6,783 nt of DNA from CAYFMS01 sp964491425 (GCA_964491425.1 CAZBFR010000041.1:1-6783), one strand, 5' to 3'; counted from the first letter of the stretch, positions 1 to 6,575 are shown. Translations and numbers: made by a program. Notes: a model not told the origin generated them from the sequence alone.

Positions 1-75
1 ACCGGAACGATTGCCCTTGTCACGTTTAGTGTCGCGAGTAGAATTTTTGGTACGGGATATAAATTACGAACCTAG
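1..75 (+). CDS. Possible C-terminal tail of an upstream gene (partial)
   Basis: Frame 1 is open from the window edge to a TAG at 73-75 and would encode 24 residues, beginning TGTIALVTFS and ending GYKLRT. The codons used (ACG, GCG, CTT, ATT, GGT) resemble those of the neighbouring genes, and the hydrophobic stretch followed by a basic end would suit the tail of a membrane protein. If real, its stop lies 3 nt before the dehydrogenase ATG, in keeping with the tight packing elsewhere. Frame 2 is open over the same stretch, so openness alone proves little. The same bases also hold a good promoter match. No family is recognised. Confidence 0.4.
   Translation, partial: TGTIALVTFSVASRIFGTGYKLRT
17..44 (+). 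promoter_or_regulatory. Candidate sigma-70-type promoter for the dehydrogenase gene
   Basis: A -35-like TTGTCA (17-22) and a -10-like TAGAAT (39-44) are separated by 16 nt. Transcription would begin near position 51 and leave a leader of about 28 nt before the ATG at 79. A TATAAA at 58-63 is a second -10-like box but has no good -35 partner. The match may overlap the tail of an upstream gene, so it could be chance. Confidence 0.4.
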
Positions 76-78
76 TCT

Positions 79-1293
79 ATGAATGCTTTTGAAAATGCGA
101 TTAATCAGATTGAACGGTCCGCAAAGTTGACAACCGTTGATCCGAAGGTGATTTCGGCGATGAAGACACCGATGAATGAGATTCGAAAGGAACTTGCGGT
201 GACGCGAGACGATGGAAGTTCGGTAGCGCTCGAAGCGTATCGTGTCCAGCACAATAACTGGCGCGGTCCGTTCAAGGGTGGAATTCGGTTCCATCCCGAA
301 GTTGATATTAATGAGGTGCGCGCGCTTTCGCTTTGGATGACTTTAAAGACGGCCGTTGTCGGAATTCCGCTTGGGGGAGGGAAGGGTGGGGTCACGTTTG
401 ATCCAAAAGGGTATTCGGTGGCGGAACTTGAGCGTGTAACGCGCGGATGGGCGCGGGCGATGAAGGAATTTATTGGTCCTGAAATTGATGTACCGGCGCC
501 GGACGTAAATACGACTCCGCGCGAGATGGATTGGATCGCCGACGAGTTTGGTCACAAAGCGGTTGTGACCGGAAAGACGATTCCCGCTGGCGGAAGCGAG
601 GGGCGCGGAGCGGCGACAGCGCAGGGTGGTTGGTACGTTCTAAGTTCAATGAAAGAATCTCTAGGGGTCACTGATTTACAAACGGTTGTTGTTCAGGGAT
701 TTGGAAATGCAGGGCGTACGTTTGCGGAGATTGCGCACCGCGAAGGGATGAAGGTTATCGCGACGAGCGACTCAAGGGGTGCAATCATGAACCCGGAAGG
801 TCTTGATATTACGGCGCTTGCGAAATGGAAAGATGAAACTGGCCAAGTCGCCAACTTTCCAGGATCGACTTCAATTTCTCCCGATGAACTTTTGTCACTC
901 TCTTGCGATCTTCTCGTACCGGCGGCGCTTGAGGGCGTCCTCACGGAAAAAAATGCAGACTCCGTTCAAGCGCGTCTTATCCTCGAACTTGCAAATGGCC
1001 CAACGACTCCGGAGGCCGACGATATTCTTTTTACAAAAGGAATCCATGTCATCCCAGATATTCTCGCAAACGCCGGTGGCGTTACTGTAAGCTATTACGA
1101 GTGGGAGCAAAATATGCGGGGTGAACATTGGACGGCCGAAGAAGTAGATTCACGTCTGCGCGCCACGATGGCGGATTCGGCGGCGAAGGTTTACGAGACG
1201 GCAACGGAGCACAGCACCGACTTACGTAGAGGGGCGTTCATTCTTGCGTTAAAGCGACTCCAGGATGCCGGAAGGGAAAAGGGGCTGATTTAG
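79..1293 (+). CDS. gdhA: Glu/Leu/Phe/Val dehydrogenase, glutamate dehydrogenase type
   Basis: A 404-residue enzyme predicted to interconvert glutamate with 2-oxoglutarate and ammonia using NAD(P)(H) in the cytoplasm. The N-terminal substrate domain carries KGGIR (K66), K90 in WMTLKTAV and K102 in GGGKGG, followed by D142 in PAPDV. Their spacing (24, 12 and 40 residues) is the same as K89, K113, K125 and D165 of Clostridium symbiosum glutamate dehydrogenase, so substrate-binding and catalytic residues are intact. The GGSEGR motif is at 171-176. The Rossmann domain has GFGNAG at 207-212 and an aspartate (D231) after the second strand, and GGVTVSYYEW follows at 333-342 with the substrate-contacting serine probably S338. 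The length suits the short hexameric class. No Shine-Dalgarno is visible before the ATG, but residues 1-20 (FENAINQIERSAK) look like the family's usual N-terminus. Glutamate is the likeliest substrate; leucine or valine and the cofactor choice cannot be settled by eye. Confidence 0.93.
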   Translation: MNAFENAINQIERSAKLTTVDPKVISAMKTPMNEIRKELAVTRDDGSSVALEAYRVQHNNWRGPFKGGIRFHPEVDINEVRALSLWMTLKTAVVGIPLGGGKGGVTFDPKGYSVAELERVTRGWARAMKEFIGPEIDVPAPDVNTTPREMDWIADEFGHKAVVTGKTIPAGGSEGRGAATAQGGWYVLSSMKESLGVTDLQTVVVQGFGNAGRTFAEIAHREGMKVIATSDSRGAIMNPEGLDITALAKWKDETGQVANFPGSTSISPDELLSLSCDLLVPAALEGVLTEKNADSVQARLILELANGPTTPEADDILFTKGIHVIPDILANAGGVTVSYYEWEQNMRGEHWTAEEVDSRLRATMADSAAKVYETATEHSTDLRRGAFILALKRLQDAGREKGLI

Positions 1294-1325
1294 GGAGTGG
1301 TACCTCTTTCTCAATTTTGGCAGGC

Positions 1326-1342
1326 GATCACTTAGAGTGATC
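1326..1342. repeat. Perfect 7-bp inverted repeat GATCACT-TAG-AGTGATC, possible operator
   Basis: GATCACT (1326-1332) and AGTGATC (1336-1342) are exact reverse complements around a 3-nt centre. The right arm extends as GTGATCTC (1337-1344), which is again the exact reverse complement of GAGATCAC at 1382-1389. The GATCAC core therefore occurs three times within 64 nt. The repeat is 33 nt after the dehydrogenase stop and is not followed by a T-run on either strand, so it does not look like an intrinsic terminator. A protein-binding site is the better guess, with no known regulator assigned. Confidence 0.5.
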
Positions 1343-1448
1343 TCAGAAAATGGGAAAAATAGTGGGAAAATCGACAAAACAGAGATCACACTAATTAACC
1401 GCATGCGATTTTTGAGATTGAGGCATCCCTCCGTCCACACACACAAAC

Positions 1449-1476
1449 TTGAAAAGACGGCTCGCCGGTATATGAT
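1449..1476 (+). promoter_or_regulatory. Candidate sigma-70-type promoter of the ORF6N gene
   Basis: TTGAAA (1449-1454) and TATGAT (1471-1476) are spaced by 16 nt, which predicts a start near 1483 and a leader of about 25 nt. The spacer contains a small GC palindrome, CGGC-TC-GCCG (1458-1467). The predicted transcript would begin almost directly with the hairpin at 1490-1519. Confidence 0.5.
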
Positions 1477-1489
1477 AAGAACATAATAC

Positions 1490-1519
1490 ACTCCCCAATA
1501 TAAAATTATGTTGGGGAGT
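1490..1519 (+). promoter_or_regulatory. Hairpin or palindrome covering the ORF6N start codon
   Basis: ACTCCCCAA (1490-1498) is the exact reverse complement of TTGGGGAGT (1511-1519). In RNA the stem extends inward by one G-U and three A-U pairs to 13 bp, closed by the loop AAAU (1503-1506). The stem buries the AUG at 1508-1510 and the only Shine-Dalgarno-like bases nearby, GGGGAG (1513-1518). The half-site centres are 21 bp apart, about two helical turns, so a dimeric operator in DNA is an equally good reading. The following bases (TATTTATATCC) are too broken a T-run for a clear terminator. Confidence 0.6.
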
Positions 1520-1921
1520 TATTTATATCCAGTGTTTAAACTACGCAGATTACTAGTGATGCTTGATTGCGATGTGGCTAAATCGCTCGGTGTCTCCACA
1601 CGCGAAGTGAACCAATTAATGAAACGACGAGGCCTGTTCAATCAAGAAGATTATTGTTTCAAGTTACACAACTACGAGTTTGAGATGATTCGATCGGATC
1701 TAACGAGAAAACGATATCGCCGCAATCGCCGTCATCAATATGTTGTGTATACGGTGAAGGGGGTGACGTTCGCTGCCCAGAACATTCGAACGCTTCGAGC
1801 AAAAGGGGTGACGAGCCGAGTGCTTGACATGTTGATCGGCAATAGAGTTTTTGCTTTTCCGCAAAATGAACATCTTGTTCGACAACTTGAGTCAGAGCAA
1901 TTTAGTAAGAAATTTCCTTAA
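1508..1921 (+). CDS. Stand-alone ORF6N-domain DNA-binding protein
   Basis: A 137-residue protein whose residues 17 to about 108 follow the ORF6N pattern found in phage antirepressor-like proteins and many bacterial genomes. VMLDCDVAKSLGV matches the family's VMLDRDLAELYGV. It is followed by a helix like LNQAVKRN (VNQLMKRR, 34-41), then QEDYCFKL, a very basic stretch (66-76) and YTVKGVTFAAQ, corresponding to the family's FTEQGVAML. Residues 22-41 are the likely helix-turn-helix. There is no second domain, whereas many ORF6N proteins carry a C-terminal one. The start is uncertain: ATG 1508 lies in a hairpin without an upstream ribosome site, while GTG 1532, 13 nt after GGGGAG, would remove eight residues and leave the domain whole. 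GC is visibly lower than in the flanking genes, which may reflect transfer. Its target is unknown; autoregulation through the palindrome at its own start is a reasonable inference. Confidence 0.8.
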   Translation: MLGSYLYPVFKLRRLLVMLDCDVAKSLGVSTREVNQLMKRRGLFNQEDYCFKLHNYEFEMIRSDLTRKRYRRNRRHQYVVYTVKGVTFAAQNIRTLRAKGVTSRVLDMLIGNRVFAFPQNEHLVRQLESEQFSKKFP

Positions 1922-1930
1922 TGTTATACT
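1922..1930 (+). promoter_or_regulatory. Extended -10 promoter giving a near-leaderless mRNA
   Basis: TGTTATACT fits an extended -10 (TGnTATACT; hexamer 1925-1930). A weak -35, TTTAGT (1901-1906), lies 18 nt upstream inside the ORF6N gene. Transcription would begin near 1937, about 5 nt before the ATG at 1942, leaving no room for a ribosome-binding site; none is visible there anyway. Confidence 0.5.
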
Positions 1931-1941
1931 GGTAAAAAACT

Positions 1942-3462
1942 ATGGTTAAAGGAATGGGACCGAGGGAGGGGGCTCCAAGAGGAGGAGTTGAGCGGTCGGT
2001 TGATAGTAAAAAGGACGCGTCGCTAACGAAATCTGGTCGACTCGCGAAGCTCGCGCTCGGCGCTAGTGTTGCTATCGGCGTTGGCGTCGGACTTGAAAAT
2101 CTCGAATGGCGTGCGCGTGGAGCGTCGGAAGAAACGGAGACGACCGATCCGCAAGTGAAGAACGAAAGTGTGGATCGAAATAGGGCGGAGATGACACGAG
2201 AAATTGCGAAACGTATGCCGGAGTACGAAGGGCATGCCTGGCCTCTTCTTGATCCTGCCGACGGTCAATTTCATTTTGTACGACTCGTGGAGCCGGGCTA
2301 CGTTAGCATTACGCAACCAAGCGATCGTGTCTCCGAGGTGAGTTTTGTTATCCCGTACAAATACGCACATACGTTTTCAACCGCGGAGGCGGTGAATCCT
2401 GAAGATTATGAAAAAATGAGAGAGTTCATGCGTGAGGAGATTCGTAAACAACTTGCGGAGAATATCATTGGACTTCACTGGGATATCGATGATTACGAGG
2501 CTCGTGTTCCCGAGCACGAAAACTTTTCCGTAGACGCGATTCGTCTCCACGGTAATTCCTCACCTGAAGCCGGAGTATTGTACGGGGGCGTACAGACGAT
2601 TGAGCAAGGAAACGTTCAACAGAAAAACCTTGAGTTATCGGCGATTCGTGCGGGCCACGCACATGACCAGCTTCGCAAGGTATTCGATCAAATGGGAATT
2701 GACGCGACTGACGTGATTACCTCAATTACCTCAGAAGAGCTCCAATTTACTCCCGACGAGCTCGACGAATTAAATCGGCTTGCGGTTCGGAGCGGATATA
2801 CCGGAGAAAGCGAGCAAGCGATTTATGATTTAATTACCGCGTATAATCTTGATCGATTAACGGATCCCGAGACTCTCGAGACCCTCGATCGTTTAGTTGG
2901 AGAAAAGCGAAGTGTTGAAGTTGAACTAGAGATTAAAAATGGAGAGAAGGATGTTTATCTTATTCCGCTTCCGCTTATCCCTCTACTTGGATTCGGGGCG
3001 TTAGCACTCGCCCGACGCAGGTCAAAAAAGGATAGTGGTCCTTCGAGTGTGGGTCAACAAGTTCCGGAATCTGTAAAGTCAATTGAACAACTCGTAGAGA
3101 AAGAGGTTTCTCGAGCGGATTTAACCAAAAAGATTCTTAATAAATGGACGACGACGGATAACGAGATACGGGCAAGAATGGGCAAGCCGCCCGAACCAAA
3201 TCACGCCGAACGGCCAAGACAAGTCTTTTACGCCGATCTTCACGCCGTCGCGCTTCTTGCGTTTAAGGAGCAAGTCCAGCTCAAAGACTATCCTCATCTC
3301 GCCTGGTCCTTTGATAGCTACAAGGGGGTGACAAAGGCACTTGACGAGGCGCTTAGCGGGATGGACTACGCGCGATACGGTAAGCCAAAAGAGACCTATA
3401 TTGCCGAAGTTCGACTCGATATTACGGATAACTTTGATTATTACTGGGAGATGATTCGTTGA
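1942..3462 (+). CDS. Two-membrane-segment protein with an extracytoplasmic OmpA-like domain
   Basis: A 506-residue protein not matched to a named family. A basic N-terminus (to K36) precedes a hydrophobic segment at about 35-51, then an acidic linker. Residues about 131-331 have an OmpA-like layout: strand SEVSFVIPY, helix YEKMREFMREEIRKQL, strand VDAIRLHG leading into NSSPEAG (205-211), then N229-LELS-..-R236-A237 and MGID (251-254), and finally the strand KRSVEVELEI (322-331), like the closing RRVEI strand of OmpA. A second membrane segment (338-357) is followed by RRRSKKD, so the positive-inside rule puts both ends in the cytoplasm and the OmpA-like domain outside. The tail (365-506) is predicted helical and unrecognised. 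By analogy with MotB and OmpA it may bind peptidoglycan and link the wall to a cytoplasmic partner; this is inference. It may be transcribed with leuS, 34 nt downstream. Confidence 0.8.
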   Translation: MVKGMGPREGAPRGGVERSVDSKKDASLTKSGRLAKLALGASVAIGVGVGLENLEWRARGASEETETTDPQVKNESVDRNRAEMTREIAKRMPEYEGHAWPLLDPADGQFHFVRLVEPGYVSITQPSDRVSEVSFVIPYKYAHTFSTAEAVNPEDYEKMREFMREEIRKQLAENIIGLHWDIDDYEARVPEHENFSVDAIRLHGNSSPEAGVLYGGVQTIEQGNVQQKNLELSAIRAGHAHDQLRKVFDQMGIDATDVITSITSEELQFTPDELDELNRLAVRSGYTGESEQAIYDLITAYNLDRLTDPETLETLDRLVGEKRSVEVELEIKNGEKDVYLIPLPLIPLLGFGALALARRRSKKDSGPSSVGQQVPESVKSIEQLVEKEVSRADLTKKILNKWTTTDNEIRARMGKPPEPNHAERPRQVFYADLHAVALLAFKEQVQLKDYPHLAWSFDSYKGVTKALDEALSGMDYARYGKPKETYIAEVRLDITDNFDYYWEMIR

Positions 3463-3487
3463 TTTTATTGCGCGGTTTCATTAGTAT

Positions 3488-3493
3488 AGGAGG
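3488..3493 (+). promoter_or_regulatory. Ribosome-binding site of leuS
   Basis: AGGAGG is a perfect anti-Shine-Dalgarno match but lies only 3 nt from the ATG at 3497, closer than the usual 5-9 nt. It is the only strong ribosome-binding site seen in the window and supports the chosen leuS start. Confidence 0.75.
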
Positions 3494-3496
3494 CAT

Positions 3497-5920
3497 ATGT
3501 ACGACCACCGCGCGATTGATAAAACATGGCAAAATCGTTGGGAAGACGAGGGGATTTTTCATGCTGAGGACTTTTCGGCGAAAGAGCCGTACTACCTTCT
3601 TATTGAGTTTCCATTTCCGTCTGGCGCGGGACTCCATGTCGGTCATCCTCGAAGCTACACGGCGCTCGACGTAATTGCGCGCAAGCGACGAATGCAAGGC
3701 TACAATGTTCTCTATCCGATTGGGTGGGACGCCTTTGGTCTTCCGACGGAAAACTTTGCGATTAAGACGGGGCGACCGCCGGCCGAAGTGACGAGCGCGA
3801 ATATCGCGACGTTTAAGCGCCAGCTTCGCGCGCTTGGGCTTTCCTTTGATTGGTCGCGCGAAGTAAATACGACGGACCCTGGGTATTACAAGTGGACCCA
3901 GTGGCAATTTTTGCAGTTTTTTAAAACGGGATTGGCGTACAAGGCGAAGACGGAAATTAATTGGTGTCCGTCGTGCAAGATCGGTTTGGCAAATGAAGAG
4001 GCGATTGGTGGAGTCTGTGAGCGATGTGGTGGACCTGTTGAAAAGAGAGAGAAAGAGCAATGGATGATCGCGATTACGAAATATGCAGAGAGACTTCTCG
4101 CAGATCTCGATACCGTCGACTATCTTCCGAAAGTGAAAAAGCAACAGGAAGATTGGATCGGAAAAAGCGAAGGCGCGGAGATTGATTTTGAAGTTGCCGG
4201 AAGCGAAGAGAAACTTACCGTCTTCACAACGCGACCGGATACCATTTTTGGTGCCACATTTTTGGTCGTAGCCCCTGAGCATAAACTTCTATCAAATAAC
4301 AGTAACGACGAAGTTCGGGAATATATCGCAAGTACGCTGAAAAAGACCGATATCGAGCGTGGCGACGATACAAAAGAAAAAACGGGTGTGTTTACCGGGA
4401 TGTACGCGGTGAACCCAATGACAAACGAGCAAATCCCGATTTGGACTTCGGACTACGTTCTCCCACATTACGGAACGGGTGCGATTATGGCGGTCCCGGC
4501 GCACGACGAGCGCGATTTCGCGTTTGCGAAGAAATTTGATTTGAAGATCGTTGAGGTCGTGAAAGCGCCTGCGGTTGGGACGATCGCATTTGGAAATCCG
4601 GCGACGAAAGAGGGGGCGGAAATAGTGATCGAGCATGACTGTTATTCGGGTGAGGGCGAGAGTATAAACTCGGGTGAGTTTTCAGGTTTGTCGACGGGTG
4701 AAATGAAAGAAAAAATTCTTGCCGATCTTGCAGTTCGAGAGATTGGTCGAAAGAAAACGACCTACAAGTTACGAGATTGGGTCTTTAGTCGCCAGCGCTA
4801 CTGGGGTGAGCCGATTCCGCTCGTGCATTGTGAAAAAGACGGATGGGTAGCGGTGCCGGACGATCAGCTTCCGGTTGTGCTTCCCGAGGTCGAGGCGTAT
4901 CAGCCAACTGAAAACGGCGAGTCGCCGCTCGCGACAATCGAGAGTTTTGTAAATACGACTTGCCCGACCTGCGGAGGTCCCGCGAAACGCGAGACGGATA
5001 CGATGCCGAACTGGGCGGGGTCGTCTTGGTATTTCCTGCGTTACGCGGATCCGAAAAATGAAAACGCATTTGCCGATCGCGCGAAACTTAATTATTGGAC
5101 GCCGGTTGATTGGTATAACGGAGGAATGGAACATACAACGCTCCACCTTCTTTACTCCCGTTTTTGGCATAAGTTTTTGTATGACGAGGGACTTGTTCCG
5201 ACGTCTGAACCATACTCGAAGCGTACAAGTCACGGTTTAATTCTCGCGGAAGACGGAACGAAGATGAGTAAGTCGAAGGGGAATGTCGTCAATCCGGACG
5301 AGATCGTGCAGGAGTTCGGCGCGGACACACTTCGCGTCTACGAGCTTTTTATTGGTCAGTTTTCAGAACCTGCGCCATGGAGTCAAAACGGAGTAATTGG
5401 AGTCAAGCGATTTTTGGATCGCGTAATGCGTCTTCCGGAGCTCGTGAAGGAAAAGCAGTCGGATCATGTTTCTCGAGCGCTTCACAAGATGATCAAAAAA
5501 GTCGGCGAAGATATCGAAGCTATGCGGTTTAATACGGCGGTGGCGGAGATGATGAGTTTCGTAAACGTTGTAAACGAGCAGGGCGGAATCCAAAAAACAA
5601 GTTTGCAGATGTTCCTCCAGGTGCTTTGTCCATTCGCGCCACACGTCGCGAGCGAGACGTTCGAGAAGATTGGCGGGTCCGGAATTCTTGATGCGAAGAC
5701 GTGGCCAACTTACGACGAAAAACTTTTGGTCGCTGACGAAATGGAAATTGCGGTTCAGGTTAACGGAAAACTTCGCGGAAGCGTTACGGTTAAAACGGGC
5801 ACGGCAAAAGAAGAAATCCTCGCACTCGCAAAAGCACACGAAAACGTCGCAAAGCATTTAACGGGCGACATCAAAAAAGAAATCTACATTGATGGGAAAC
5901 TTGTGAACCTAGTGGTCTAA
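3497..5920 (+). CDS. leuS: Leucyl-tRNA synthetase
   Basis: A complete 807-residue class I synthetase that charges tRNA(Leu) with leucine in the cytoplasm; E. coli LeuRS has 860. The N-terminus MYDHRAIDKTWQ is typical, confirming the start. HVGH (47-50) is the HIGH motif. A zinc-knuckle module has CPSC (157-160) and CERC (174-177). The editing domain has TTRPDT (244-249), aligning with T247-T252 of E. coli, and AHDERD with D340 matching the editing aspartate D345, so proofreading should be intact. The catalytic fold resumes at YKLRDWVFSRQRYWG (423-437), with a second cysteine pair CPTC (489-492) and the TDTMPNWAGSSWY segment. KMSKS is at 589-593. An anticodon-binding helical domain follows and a C-terminal domain begins near M749 (IAVQVNGKLRG). 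All features are of the bacterial type rather than the archaeal or eukaryotic one. The SGNH hydrolase gene begins one base after its stop. Confidence 0.98.
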   Translation: MYDHRAIDKTWQNRWEDEGIFHAEDFSAKEPYYLLIEFPFPSGAGLHVGHPRSYTALDVIARKRRMQGYNVLYPIGWDAFGLPTENFAIKTGRPPAEVTSANIATFKRQLRALGLSFDWSREVNTTDPGYYKWTQWQFLQFFKTGLAYKAKTEINWCPSCKIGLANEEAIGGVCERCGGPVEKREKEQWMIAITKYAERLLADLDTVDYLPKVKKQQEDWIGKSEGAEIDFEVAGSEEKLTVFTTRPDTIFGATFLVVAPEHKLLSNNSNDEVREYIASTLKKTDIERGDDTKEKTGVFTGMYAVNPMTNEQIPIWTSDYVLPHYGTGAIMAVPAHDERDFAFAKKFDLKIVEVVKAPAVGTIAFGNPATKEGAEIVIEHDCYSGEGESINSGEFSGLSTGEMKEKILADLAVREIGRKKTTYKLRDWVFSRQRYWGEPIPLVHCEKDGWVAVPDDQLPVVLPEVEAYQPTENGESPLATIESFVNTTCPTCGGPAKRETDTMPNWAGSSWYFLRYADPKNENAFADRAKLNYWTPVDWYNGGMEHTTLHLLYSRFWHKFLYDEGLVPTSEPYSKRTSHGLILAEDGTKMSKSKGNVVNPDEIVQEFGADTLRVYELFIGQFSEPAPWSQNGVIGVKRFLDRVMRLPELVKEKQSDHVSRALHKMIKKVGEDIEAMRFNTAVAEMMSFVNVVNEQGGIQKTSLQMFLQVLCPFAPHVASETFEKIGGSGILDAKTWPTYDEKLLVADEMEIAVQVNGKLRGSVTVKTGTAKEEILALAKAHENVAKHLTGDIKKEIYIDGKLVNLVV

Positions 5921-5921
5921 T

Positions 5922-6575
5922 ATGAAGAAACGAATTCTGTGCTTTGGTGATTCAAATACTTGGGGCGCCGTACCTAATCAGGGTGAACGATTTCCTTCAG
6001 ATATTCGTTGGACGGGGCTACTACAGTCAAAACTCGGTGAGGGTTTTGAGATTATTGAAGAAGGACTGTGTGGTCGAACGGTCGCGACCAAGGTGTTAAA
6101 CTTGGCATCCAAGGGCGAGGGTCTCGAATACTTTTATCATGGCGCGAGCTACTTCTATCCTTGCGTACTTTCTCATGATCCTCTCGATCTCGTGGTTGTG
6201 ATGCTTGGTACGAATGACTTGAAAGATAAGTTTCAGAATTCGATAGAGAAGATTGCTCGAGACTTAGAAAAGTATTTCATTGAGCTTTTTGTGACGGAAG
6301 CAAGTCACTTTTTGAAAAAGCCTGAACTGCTGATCATTTCACCGATCGCGATGAACGAGGAATCGGACTATGTGCAAAGCGGGTGGTCCAATGGAAACAG
6401 TAAATTAAGCGAGTTGGAGTCTGCATACCGATCGATCGCCGAAAGGCGCGGAGTTCATTTCTTTTCGGCTTTTGATGAGAGGTATCTCGGGGAGGACGGT
6501 CTGCATTTTGGCGCTGAAGGCCACGCCCTCTTTGCTGAAGAATTAAGTGTAAAAATCAGGACGATTTTTAGTTAA
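5922..6575 (+). CDS. SGNH-family hydrolase or acyltransferase, MsAcT-like
   Basis: A 217-residue GDSL/SGNH serine esterase. Block I is CFGDSNTWG with nucleophile S11. RWTGLLQ (residues 30-36), IIEEGLCGRT and LDLVVVMLGTND follow, with oxyanion-hole N98 in block III (GTND, 96-99), and block V is DGLHF with D192 and H195. As recalled, the catalytic triad of the Mycobacterium smegmatis acyltransferase MsAcT is also Ser11, Asp192 and His195, and the segments above resemble that protein strongly. No signal peptide or membrane segment is visible, so it probably acts in the cytoplasm on small acyl or acetyl esters; the natural substrate is unknown. The ATG follows the leuS TAA by one base with no good Shine-Dalgarno, suggesting translational coupling or reinitiation after leuS. 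Its 3' end overlaps the convergent ABC gene by 8 nt. Confidence 0.9.
   Translation: MKKRILCFGDSNTWGAVPNQGERFPSDIRWTGLLQSKLGEGFEIIEEGLCGRTVATKVLNLASKGEGLEYFYHGASYFYPCVLSHDPLDLVVVMLGTNDLKDKFQNSIEKIARDLEKYFIELFVTEASHFLKKPELLIISPIAMNEESDYVQSGWSNGNSKLSELESAYRSIAERRGVHFFSAFDERYLGEDGLHFGAEGHALFAEELSVKIRTIFS
6550..6570. terminator. AT-rich palindrome at the convergent gene ends, possible weak bidirectional terminator
   Basis: TAAAAATC (6550-6557) and GATTTTTA (6563-6570) are exact reverse complements around AGGAC. Each strand thus reads a stem ending in a T-run, and the site lies where the two opposing genes end. The stem has only one G-C pair, which makes a strong terminator unlikely. It also lies within the SGNH coding sequence. 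Confidence 0.3.

Noticed and set aside
1249..1491. Minus-strand open frame of 80 codons across the dehydrogenase end and the intergenic gap
   Set aside because: It has no clear ribosome site and no family resemblance, and it overlaps the end of the dehydrogenase and the predicted promoter.
1490..1527. Hairpin at 1490-1519 read as an intrinsic terminator of the dehydrogenase transcript
   Set aside because: It is about 200 nt after the dehydrogenase stop, lies inside the next gene's start, and is followed by TATTTATATCC rather than a clean T-run.
2953..3030. Membrane segment plus RRRSKK read as a sortase-type cell-wall anchor
   Set aside because: There is no LPxTG-like motif before it, and nearly 150 residues follow, whereas sorting signals lie at the extreme C-terminus.
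3459..3487. Promoter-like TTGATT-N17-TAGTAT before leuS
   Set aside because: Transcription would start near 3494, cutting off the AGGAGG site that leuS evidently uses, so the match is probably chance.
3422..4282. Long minus-strand open frame of 286 codons opposite the start of leuS
   Set aside because: It lies across the leuS N-terminal coding region, has an arginine-rich composition typical of a shadow frame, and shows no recognisable motif.
5363..5857. Minus-strand open frame of 164 codons opposite the leuS 3' end
   Set aside because: It is fully inside leuS, whose KMSKS and C-terminal domain are clearly coding on the plus strand; the composition looks like a shadow frame.
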